From a virus: a stretch of DNA of 34,936 bases. Below the pieces are notes generated by a model. It worked only from the letters and a program-made list of their open reading frames with translations. It was not told where the DNA came from and made no database searches. Below, one piece after another: positions 21,456-27,315 of this stretch (position 1 is its first letter; every line of letters begins with the position of its first letter). The stretch covers positions 1 through 34,936 of the IMG/VR virus record IMGVR_UViG_3300032308_000302, one strand, 5' to 3'. The position numbers were made by a program, and so were the translations under genes.

Positions 21456-21715
21456 CTTACTACTCTTTACTTAATTTCACCCAAAGACCCCCCCTACCCC
21501 ACGGAAGGGTAAGGAAGGAGGAAGGTTTCACCCCACATAAAGTGGATCGTCATGCTACGGATTGGATACCGTATGCCCCCGGACTTGACGATGCGACCAG
21601 TCCCACGGATTTTTTAGGATCTGCCCCCGCTCACTAACTTCGTGGCTTACCGTGTAGCGGTTTCCTTCCGAGCAGCCCCACTTGCGGCCCCTACTATCGT
21701 GCGGAGTACGGTCAC
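21456..21715 (-). ncRNA. Candidate structured RNA 2 (pseudoknotted)
   Basis: No convincing ORF lies here. On the minus strand a 7-bp stem AUCGUCA (21586-21592) with UGACGAU (21546-21552) encloses a 5-bp hairpin UACGG/CCGUA (21569-21573, 21556-21560). GGACU (21599-21603) pairs with AGUCC (21581-21585) inside the same loop, making an H-type pseudoknot. Further hairpins: ACCG/CGGU near 21655, CCAC/GUGG near 21540 and UACCC/GGGUA near 21505. The phrase UGGGGUGAAA occurs twice. I see no match to tmRNA, RNase P RNA or group I introns. Its own promoter is not clear, so it may be read through from RNA 1. Confidence 0.5.
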
Positions 21716-21717
21716 CG

Positions 21718-21828
21718 GAAAAGAAAAACCCTCAAGGCTTGGCTCTCCGTGTGTCAGGCACGTCCCCACTGAAGGGGTGAGAACCAAAGCTTGAGGGCTT
21801 CGGTGTTTGTCGCCGCCTGACACAGTGA
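21718..21828 (-). ncRNA. Candidate small RNA 1 with 10-bp pseudoknot
   Basis: The predicted transcript is about 110 nt. Stem A pairs UGUGUCAGGC (21815-21824) with GCCUGACACA (21750-21759), 10 of 10. Stem B pairs CCCUCAAG (21790-21797) with CUUGAGGG (21729-21736) and continues with CUUUGG/CCAAG and CUC/GAG. Hairpin C is CCCC/GGGG (21774-21777, 21764-21767). The order A-B-C-C'-A'-B' is a pseudoknot around a hairpin. Five uridines, C, then UUUU follow stem B, forming an intrinsic terminator at about 21720. A promoter lies just upstream (21836-21864). No family recognised. Confidence 0.65.
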
Positions 21829-21835
21829 CGGGCGC

Positions 21836-21864
21836 AGTGTAAGGCAGGAAAAAATTCTTTGCAA
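21836..21864 (-). promoter_or_regulatory. Predicted sigma70 promoter of small RNA 1
   Basis: The minus strand has TTGCAA (21859-21864), a 17-nt spacer, and TACACT (21836-21841). Spacing is optimal, with 4 of 6 matches in each hexamer. The start would be near 21828, directly before stem A of the RNA. Confidence 0.55.
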
Positions 21865-21931
21865 GCAAATCATGCTGGGTGTGCAGACCGGCCCGGCGCT
21901 CGGTCCATTTAACTGCTGCACTCAGTGGAGA
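21865..21931. other. Non-coding tail after the primase gene
   Basis: Between the primase stop and the small-RNA promoter no gene is seen. On the minus strand GUGCA...GACCG pairs with CGGUC-UGCAC to give a 10-bp bulged hairpin (roughly 21877-21916). It may close the primase transcript, but no U-tract follows directly. Confidence 0.4.
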
Positions 21932-22804
21932 TCAACAGTATACCGCTGCTTCGCTCCGGCATTTCATGATCTTTGACACCACCTCAAACAATCCCTTTTC
22001 GAAGTGCAGATCGTTCGCGTCCCAGCCCACCTGCTCAGCCATCACCCACGGCAAGCCAGTCTGCGTCGCCGCCTTCTCACCGGCTTTTGACTCGTCGTTA
22101 TCAGCAAAGATTAGCCGCTTGCCGGGTATCTGATCGGCCACCTGAATCAGGTTCGTGGCGCTAAACGTCACCACCACCGCTGCCGGGTTCCCAATGCTAC
22201 GCAGAGCGTTGCGCACACTCAGCCCGGTGGCATAGCCCTCGACTAGCCACGTCTCTTCGGTGTTGCGGTTTCCTAGATATAGAACTGCGTTTTTCGCCTG
22301 CATGCCGTAAAGCATCTTCTTTTCGTACTTCCGAGCTTGCGGGTCCCAGTAAATCGACTGGTAACCCTGCAGTTTGTTGGTCCGCACGTTGCGCATCGGG
22401 ATCAGCAGCTTGTCCTCGAGCACCAGCCCCTTTTCCTCCGGGAAGCCCTTGATCTTCAGGTAGATGTGCTCAGACAGCTTTGCAGCCCTCAAGGTGGCTT
22501 CTGCCTGCACGCAGGCCTGTTGATACCGCTTCTCTTGATCGGAGGCCGTAGCGGCCCGTTTAGAGGCCCACAGGCGCTTTTCTTCGTCAGTCCATGGTTT
22601 GGCATTCTTGTCTTGCCACCAGATCACCCTAGCCTCTCCTGACCAGTCCATGACCCACCCACGTTCACCGTTCCAAAAATAGGCACCGTTGCCAGACCGC
22701 GGCTTGTCCACCGTGCCGCAGCGCCTGATCTTGTCCGACGGGTATAGCCGACTCGGGTCGATCTCAACACCGTTCGCCCGGGCAAAGTAGATGAACTCCA
22801 TCAT
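21932..22804 (-). CDS. TOPRIM primase-like protein
   Basis: 290 residues. An N-terminal zinc-free domain with GAYFWNGERGWVMDW (40-54) is followed by a helical linker and a P4/DnaG-type TOPRIM domain: WLVEGYATGLSVRNAL with E189, LIFADNDESKAGEK with D235/N236/D237, and WDANDLH (261-267), which corresponds to the conserved DxND. TOPRIM primases make RNA primers for replication. There is no fused helicase; a separate SF2 helicase gene lies immediately upstream with an ATGA overlap, suggesting they act together. The N-terminal CHC2 zinc finger of DnaG is not visible, so template recognition may differ. Confidence 0.85.
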   Translation of the reverse strand: MMEFIYFARANGVEIDPSRLYPSDKIRRCGTVDKPRSGNGAYFWNGERGWVMDWSGEARVIWWQDKNAKPWTDEEKRLWASKRAATASDQEKRYQQACVQAEATLRAAKLSEHIYLKIKGFPEEKGLVLEDKLLIPMRNVRTNKLQGYQSIYWDPQARKYEKKMLYGMQAKNAVLYLGNRNTEETWLVEGYATGLSVRNALRSIGNPAAVVVTFSATNLIQVADQIPGKRLIFADNDESKAGEKAATQTGLPWVMAEQVGWDANDLHFEKGLFEVVSKIMKCRSEAAVYC

Positions 22805-24321
22805 TTCATCCCCTTTTTATACGCAATGTTCATCTGCCTGATTTTGTTGTAGACGTTCTTGGTAATCTCGACGTTCGGCGCAGAGCTAAACTTCCACTTG
22901 GTTTCCTGTCCGGTGATCTGCCGGAATAAATGCCACGCCCGGCCTGACTGCGTGTCAGGCTTACTATGATACCGGGCATAGGTACAGACCTGATTCCACA
23001 AATGCTCGGCGTTGTCTGCAAGCTTTTTCTTGTTCTTCCCCTCACCGATAAAAATCTCCGACATCTGGCCCGGGACAGCCACGCTCACTTGCTTGGACAA
23101 CCTCTCAAAGCCACAGGCCATGCAGCGCTTGTGGAAAGGTTTGTAGCCACACTTCGGGCAACCCTTGACCTCGTGCTCTTCCTGCGTGCGAATCTTCTTA
23201 TCCAGCTTGTCGCCGTCATCCAGCTTCTCTAGCCCGTTGAAGTAAATGTCGCTGAAGTCTTCGAAGAATCGAACGATGTTCCCAGAGAAGTCCAGCAGGC
23301 GGCAGTCTGTCTTCCCAGTCTCAGGCGATGATCGTAAGCCGCGGCCCCACATCTGAATCGCCGTCGACAGACTCTTGCGCAAAGGCCGGGCATCACACAC
23401 GCAACCCACGTCAGGCACGTCAAAACCCTTGGCCAGCGCTTCTACGCTGATCAGAATCTTCAGGTGACTATCCGGCTTGCGGTACTCGTCCAGCAGTAGC
23501 TGGCGCTCTTTGTCGGTGGTCTCGCTGGTAAACATCGCAGCCATGACGCCCGAGTCAATGAACTGCCTGCAGAGTGCCTCGCAGTGCTTGATCGTCGCAC
23601 CGAAGATGATGGTCTTGCGGTTGTCGCCATAGCGGTGCCAGTCAGCCACCACATCCCCAACAATTTGCAATTCGCGCTCTTCCGCCGCCTTGTCAGTCCA
23701 CTCGCCGCCCTTGGTCTCAGCGCCTTCCATGTCCGGCTTACGGCAGGAAAAGATGCGCATCGGCACCAGCACGCCGTTCTGTGTGAGATCGTGCATCGTG
23801 GTGGCGTTCACCAGATTCGTGAATATCTTGCCGAGCCCCGCGGTAAATGGAGTCGCTGACAGGCCGATTACCGTCGCATCAGTCTCTTTGGCAAAGTCTG
23901 TCCATGCCTTGTAGGTGGTGTGCGCTTCATCGACCACCAGCACGTCTACCTGTGGCCAGAACTGCCGCTTGGCGATCGTCTGCACAGACGCAATTTGAAA
24001 CAACTCCTCGGGACGCCGGCGCCAGTGGTTGGCCTGAATAATCCCGTGCTGGGACATCCCATAACGGTCAGCCACGTCGGACGTTTGGTTGATCAGCGTC
24101 GTGCGGTCACACAGGAAGACGGCACGCTTACCGCGCTGGACTGCTTCGTTGCAGACACGCAGGCCGAGATAGGTCTTCCCGGCCCCGGTCGGAGCCATAA
24201 GGATTTGGTTCTTATGACCCTGCCGAAAGCCCTGACGCAAGGCCTCGTGTGCCGCAACCTGAAAGTCACGCGGTGGTGGAAATCCATCATTACGCTCACT
24301 TGGCGCTAGGACTGCATTCAT
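22801..24321 (-). CDS. SF2 DEAD/DEAH-box helicase with zinc ribbon
   Basis: 506 residues. Motif I APTGAGKT (43-50), Ia FLCDRTTLINQ, II VVDEAH (129-134), III SATPF (155-159), IV/V in the second RecA domain (ISVEALAKGFDVPDVGCV), VI QMWGRGLRS. A C-terminal zinc ribbon follows (GCPKCGYKP...CMACGF, about 395-415). The layout is like the UvsW/RecG-XPB-like phage helicases that remodel forks and recombination intermediates. It lies between the ParB-like and primase genes and overlaps both by ATGA, so the three are co-expressed. It is likely the replication or recombination helicase of this phage. Confidence 0.9.
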   Translation of the reverse strand: MNAVLAPSERNDGFPPPRDFQVAAHEALRQGFRQGHKNQILMAPTGAGKTYLGLRVCNEAVQRGKRAVFLCDRTTLINQTSDVADRYGMSQHGIIQANHWRRRPEELFQIASVQTIAKRQFWPQVDVLVVDEAHTTYKAWTDFAKETDATVIGLSATPFTAGLGKIFTNLVNATTMHDLTQNGVLVPMRIFSCRKPDMEGAETKGGEWTDKAAEERELQIVGDVVADWHRYGDNRKTIIFGATIKHCEALCRQFIDSGVMAAMFTSETTDKERQLLLDEYRKPDSHLKILISVEALAKGFDVPDVGCVCDARPLRKSLSTAIQMWGRGLRSSPETGKTDCRLLDFSGNIVRFFEDFSDIYFNGLEKLDDGDKLDKKIRTQEEHEVKGCPKCGYKPFHKRCMACGFERLSKQVSVAVPGQMSEIFIGEGKNKKKLADNAEHLWNQVCTYARYHSKPDTQSGRAWHLFRQITGQETKWKFSSAPNVEITKNVYNKIRQMNIAYKKGMK

Positions 24322-25130
24322 TTTTTACCTCTCAACTTGTCGTTTTCGTTTTGCAACTTTTTGACCATCTTGACCGCTTCGTTCCGCTCGTTCATCAGAC
24401 CATTGATTCGGACTGATAGCTGGGCGTTCAGGACGTTCAAACGCTTAATTTCCTGATGAGCAGTAGCTAAGGCATCGTCGGACTCCAAAAGCTTGTGCAT
24501 AACCTCCTGATCCGCCTGTAAAGCCAGTTGTGCCTCCATGATTTCATCCTCATCTGGCACGGCGCCATCTTGAGGATTTGGCTCTGGGGCAGTCGGTGTT
24601 ATCACTTCGGTACTAATCGGATTAGTAGTTGCCTCTTCTGCAATTGCTTCTTGAGCCACCTTCTCAGCGTGTTTTATGCGGTTTTTGTTTTGTGCTTCTT
24701 TCTTGCTTTGATCGCGCATAGCGGCCACAAAAGGCTGAGACACATCGCAAATTTTGGCAATCTCGTAGTTAGACTTATTTTTCGTTAAAACATGCTCGAA
24801 AGCCGCTAGAACGACATTACGTTTGTCTTCGTTCGTCCGGGGTTTCCCGTGACGGCCGTTGACACCAAAAGACAGAACCTGCGCCTCCTCGAGCGTCCCG
24901 GGTTTATAGTCAATGTCAATCTCTTTGATATTTAGCAGCTTGTAGGCGTGATACCGGTGAAACCCATCGACCAGCCAGTATGTCGCCCCATCAAATACCG
25001 TAAACATTCGTGGGAACTCATCCCCTTCTTTCATGCACTCGAGGTAGGAATACATCAGCTTCTGATCAATCACCAAGCGGCCTTGGGTGCCGCCATCAAT
25101 CCGAATGTCATCAAGTTTTACTTTTCTCAT
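24318..25130 (-). CDS. ParB-like DNA-binding protein
   Basis: 270 residues. The ParB/Srx N-terminal fold is seen in LDDIRID...MFTVFDGATYWLVDGFHRYHAYK, with DGFHRYHA at 55-62 in place of the GxxRxxA nucleotide-binding motif. NGRHGKPRTNEDKRNVV and a helix-turn-helix follow (SNYEIAKICDVSQPFVAAMRD, 120-140). After an acidic linker (160-200) comes a coiled coil (NVLNAQLSVRINGLMNERNEAVKMVKKLQNENDK). ParB proteins bind parS and spread on DNA; phage versions may also be regulators. There is no ParA next to it. The linker codons for residues 168-174 contain a 17-bp palindrome that recurs between terS and terL. Confidence 0.8.
   Translation of the reverse strand: MRKVKLDDIRIDGGTQGRLVIDQKLMYSYLECMKEGDEFPRMFTVFDGATYWLVDGFHRYHAYKLLNIKEIDIDYKPGTLEEAQVLSFGVNGRHGKPRTNEDKRNVVLAAFEHVLTKNKSNYEIAKICDVSQPFVAAMRDQSKKEAQNKNRIKHAEKVAQEAIAEEATTNPISTEVITPTAPEPNPQDGAVPDEDEIMEAQLALQADQEVMHKLLESDDALATAHQEIKRLNVLNAQLSVRINGLMNERNEAVKMVKKLQNENDKLRGKK
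24611..24627. promoter_or_regulatory. 17-bp palindrome inside the ParB-like gene
   Basis: TACTAATCSGATTAGTA, centre at 24619, in the region coding for the acidic linker. It is identical, in opposite orientation, to the centre of the terS-terL palindrome at 13479-13501. Carriage inside the gene of its possible binding protein suggests autoregulation or a centromere-like site. Confidence 0.6.
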
Positions 25131-25145
25131 TATTTTCTCCGCAGA

Positions 25146-25346
25146 TTATTTAAAGATGTCTGGACGTAAGACTTTTGCTGATACCTGTCCTTGTGTCTCC
25201 TTTTCTATTTTCCTCGCCAACTCCGGTGACGGACGACGTGCTTTGCGAATTAACAGCCCCAACCATGTCGGAGTAATCCCCAGCTTCTGAGACATGATGC
25301 TTTTTGACCCATAAGGCTGCTGTTTAAAGTATTGCCTTAGATTCAT
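25146..25346 (-). CDS. Small Cro/YdaS-like helix-turn-helix regulator (66 aa)
   Basis: MNLRQYFKQQPYGSKSIMSQ, then KLGITPTWLGLLIRKARRPSPELARKIEKETQG. The helix-turn-helix spans about residues 15-40, with LGITPTWLGLLI as turn and recognition helix; the EL-A-x-x-IE-x-x-T-x-G ending is typical of Cro/YdaS-type proteins. It is transcribed away from the SSB-like gene across a 178-bp divergent control region that carries the TCTAAC-type dyad. It is the best candidate for the protein that binds all five dyads. AAAGGA precedes the ATG. Confidence 0.78.
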   Translation of the reverse strand: MNLRQYFKQQPYGSKSIMSQKLGITPTWLGLLIRKARRPSPELARKIEKETQGQVSAKVLRPDIFK

Positions 25347-25445
25347 ACGTTTCCTTTCTGTAGGGTGGGCTACTCGCTGCCTCCATCTACCCTTGACGAC
25401 TTAGTTAAAAGTCATAGATGGCATCCGCTTTCGCCCATGGAAAAT

Positions 25446-25464
25446 AGTCTAACACAGGATTAGA
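25446..25464 (-). promoter_or_regulatory. Operator E and minus-strand promoter of the HTH gene
   Basis: TCTAAC-ACAGG-ATTAGA (25448-25464) overlaps a minus-strand extended -10 TGTTAGACT; no good -35 is visible. The dyad is also just upstream of the plus-strand -10 at 25473-25478, so one bound protein could control both directions. Confidence 0.55.
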
Positions 25465-25469
25465 TTCCA

Positions 25470-25478
25470 TGTTATATT
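25470..25478 (+). promoter_or_regulatory. Plus-strand promoter E of the SSB/exonuclease operon
   Basis: Extended -10 TGTTATATT (TATATT at 25473-25478) with no clear -35; the TCTAAC dyad lies where the -35 should be. The transcript starts about 25486 with a stem-loop and reaches the SSB-like gene at 25525. Confidence 0.55.
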
Positions 25479-25485
25479 CTTTGTA

Positions 25486-25499
25486 CGGCAGAGTTGCCG
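25486..25499 (+). promoter_or_regulatory. 5'-terminal stem-loop E
   Basis: CGGC-AGAGTT-GCCG starts exactly 7 nt after the plus-strand -10, the same spacing, stem and loop size as elements A-C. Its loop in this transcript is NNNGTT, the complement of the AACNNN loops of the other three. Confidence 0.6.
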
Positions 25500-25524
25500 G
25501 GACACAGTTTTCACAGGAGAAATT

Positions 25525-26157
25525 ATGAGCTTTTACGTTGAAGATAAAGGTGGTGAGTTTGAGCGTTGCCCACCCGGAATGCACCTAGCTCGTTGCTATC
25601 GCATTGTTGATTTGGGAACACAGAAGTCCGAGTACATGGGGCAGGCTAAGTTCCTGCACAAAATCCAGCTTTCTTGGGAAATCCACGGCAGCGACGACAA
25701 TGGCCAGCCGCTGAAAATGAACGATGGTCGACCCTTTGCCATTTTCAAAAACTACACCCTAAGCTGGAGTGAGAAAGCTAACCTGCGACTCGACCTGCAG
25801 TCGTGGCGTGGCAAACCGTTCTCGCAGGAAGAGATGCGCAAGTTTGATCTCAATAAGATTTTAGGCCAGTGGTGCATGCTTAACGTGATCGAGCGCGAAG
25901 GCCAGAACGGCAAAACCTACGCCAACATCAATGGCGTCACCCCGGTGCCTAGCGTGATCAAGCAAAACGGGTTGCCAGAAGGCGTGAACAAACTCGAGGT
26001 GTTCAACCTCAAAGAGCCCGACATGGCAATCTTCGAGGGTTTTTCAGAGCACCTGAAGACCAAGATCACCAGCAGCCCGGAGTGGGCAAAGATCGCTAAC
26101 AAGCCATCGGTGCAGACGTTCTCTGACGAACCGCACGAAGACCCGATCCCATTTTGA
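25525..26157 (+). CDS. SSB-like single-stranded DNA-binding protein
   Basis: 210 residues with AGGAG six bases before the ATG. The first 140 residues have an OB-fold-like run of strands (LARCYRIVDLGTQ, FLHKIQLSWEIHG, RPFAIFKNYTLSWS, GQWCMLNVIEREGQNGKTYANINGVTPV). The C-terminus ends in DEPHEDPIPF, an acidic tip like the DDDIPF tail that lets bacterial SSB recruit partner enzymes. It is the first gene of the plus-strand operon and is followed by a recombination exonuclease, as in many phage recombination modules. Binding to host proteins through the tip is inferred. Confidence 0.8.
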   Translation: MSFYVEDKGGEFERCPPGMHLARCYRIVDLGTQKSEYMGQAKFLHKIQLSWEIHGSDDNGQPLKMNDGRPFAIFKNYTLSWSEKANLRLDLQSWRGKPFSQEEMRKFDLNKILGQWCMLNVIEREGQNGKTYANINGVTPVPSVIKQNGLPEGVNKLEVFNLKEPDMAIFEGFSEHLKTKITSSPEWAKIANKPSVQTFSDEPHEDPIPF

Positions 26158-26165
26158 GGTAGACC

Positions 26166-26969
26166 ATGACTACAATCATTGCTCGATCTGCTGAATCAGT
26201 GCACTGGTATCGCCAAGACGGCGGTCCTCAGTACACCGTGAAAGCAAAAGACGGCTCAGACCGTCCTACGACGCTCAGGGACGCCAGAAAAATGAATCTG
26301 GTGCCCAGTGTCACCACCATCCTAAAAATCGCCGCAAAGCCCGGTTTAGAGCAATGGAAGCTGGAGCAAATGCTTCTGTCTGCCCTGACTCTACCCAAGG
26401 CCCCGGACGAGCCCGAGAAGACGTATATCGCCCGGATTGTTGCCGACTCCAAAGAGACAGGTAAAGCAGCAGCCGAAGCCGGTACGCGTATCCACGAGTC
26501 AATCGAATCGTGGTTCAGCGGCGTCAAGGACGTCGAGCACAAGGAAACCGCGATAGCGTTCGAGCAGGCGATCTCGGAGCACTTCAAGACCGACAGCAGT
26601 CAACAGTGGCTCGTCGAGCGATCGTTTGCCGACCCCATGGGGTTTGGTGGAAAGGTCGACATGTACGCCGGCCCTAGCCTGACAGTTCCTCTAGGGATCG
26701 TCATCGATACCAAGTCAAAAGACTTTGGCCCCGACGATAAGGTCGACGTGTATGACGAACACTTGATGCAGCTTGCCGCCTACCGCTATGGTCTTGGCGT
26801 CCCGTTTGCACGCTGCGCAAACGTCTTTGTATCGCGCACGCACCCCGGGCTCGTCAAGGTGATCGAATGGACTGAGCACGATCTACAGAACGGGTGGGAG
26901 ATGTTCCAGTGTCTTCTGAAGTTCTGGCAACTCAAAAATCAATTTAACAATGAGGTGAAACATGTCTGA
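26166..26969 (+). CDS. PD-(D/E)XK exonuclease (RecB/Cas4-like)
   Basis: 267 residues. Motifs: GTRIHESIESW with H110, VERSF with E151, GFGGKVDMYA with D165, IVIDTKSKD with D181 and K183, and YDEHLMQLAAYRYGL with Q202. These are the H, (E), D, D-x-K and QxxxY elements of RecB-type nucleases found in phage recombination systems. With the SSB-like protein before it, this suggests a 5'-end-resecting recombinase pair; a strand-annealing protein is not visible here. Nine bases separate it from the SSB-like stop. Confidence 0.83.
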   Translation: MTTIIARSAESVHWYRQDGGPQYTVKAKDGSDRPTTLRDARKMNLVPSVTTILKIAAKPGLEQWKLEQMLLSALTLPKAPDEPEKTYIARIVADSKETGKAAAEAGTRIHESIESWFSGVKDVEHKETAIAFEQAISEHFKTDSSQQWLVERSFADPMGFGGKVDMYAGPSLTVPLGIVIDTKSKDFGPDDKVDVYDEHLMQLAAYRYGLGVPFARCANVFVSRTHPGLVKVIEWTEHDLQNGWEMFQCLLKFWQLKNQFNNEVKHV

Positions 26970-27198
26970 AATTAAACCGCTGATTCTGACCCAGCAAGAG
27001 GTCAACGAAGCTTTTATCAACGCCAATCTGGAAGAGGATTACAACTTCCTTCAGGACGACTTGATGAAGCTTGCAGAAGCTTTTATCAACACCGCCAAGC
27101 CGAAGCTGGCCAAGATGGAACGCGACGAGTGCATCGAGGTCGCCCGTAGCGTCAACCACTTGGTAGCGGAGCGCATCGAGCAAGTGCGAGGCAAATAA
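26962..27198 (+). CDS. Small helical protein downstream of the exonuclease (78 aa)
   Basis: MSEIKPLILTQQEVNEAFIN, then two similar helical segments (EAFINANLEEDYNFLQDDL and EAFINTAKPKLAKMERDEC) that suggest an internal duplication built on EAFIN. The start overlaps the exonuclease stop by 8 bp, with a GAGGTG site. Function unknown; expression is linked with the recombination genes. Confidence 0.7.
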   Translation: MSEIKPLILTQQEVNEAFINANLEEDYNFLQDDLMKLAEAFINTAKPKLAKMERDECIEVARSVNHLVAERIEQVRGK

Positions 27199-27260
27199 TG
27201 TGGTTCATGGTCTTTTTGCTCTTGAAGGCAATCATCATCATTACATTGCTCTCAAGATAA
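27198..27260 (+). CDS. Hydrophobic micro-peptide (20 aa)
   Basis: MWFMVFLLLKAIIIITLLSR starts at an ATG that overlaps the upstream stop (TAATG). Nearly all residues are hydrophobic with a single central Lys, so it is a membrane peptide or a toxin-like peptide. It is the last possible gene of the plus-strand operon, before the terminator. Whether it is translated is uncertain. Confidence 0.45.
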   Translation: MWFMVFLLLKAIIIITLLSR

Positions 27261-27264
27261 AAAA

Positions 27265-27283
27265 CCCCCGCACTAGGCGGGGG
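27265..27283 (-). terminator. Intrinsic terminator for the minus-strand virion genes
   Basis: CCCCCGC-ctagt-GCGGGGG is followed on the minus strand by six uridines. It stops transcripts of the 27.3-34.9 kb virion block before they run into the convergent plus-strand operon. In the plus direction there is no U-tract, so it would only be a hairpin at the end of the operon. Confidence 0.8.
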
Positions 27284-27315
27284 CAAGGGAGCGACTGAAA
27301 GTCACTGCGAAGAAA

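Noticed and set aside
21422-21637. Plus-strand frame starting MFLTKKKAARASYYSLLNFT
   Set aside because: It begins within the U-tract/stem of a minus-strand terminator, has no ribosome site, and covers pairing elements of the structured RNA.
21716-21828. HDV-like self-cleaving ribozyme
   Set aside because: The order of helices is similar, but the first helix is 10 bp instead of about 7, the joining segment is long, and the P1.1 and catalytic C regions are not recognisable.
21433-21828. tmRNA, RNase P RNA or group I intron
   Set aside because: None of the conserved core sequences (tRNA-like ends, GAGGAAAGUCC-type cores, P7 region) is present.
21647-21868. Minus-strand frame of 73 codons across small RNA 1
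   Set aside because: No ribosome site and poor composition; it runs through an intrinsic terminator and both pseudoknot strands.
25917-26587. Minus-strand frames opposite the SSB-like and exonuclease genes
   Set aside because: Antisense shadows; the plus-strand genes show family motifs and ribosome sites.
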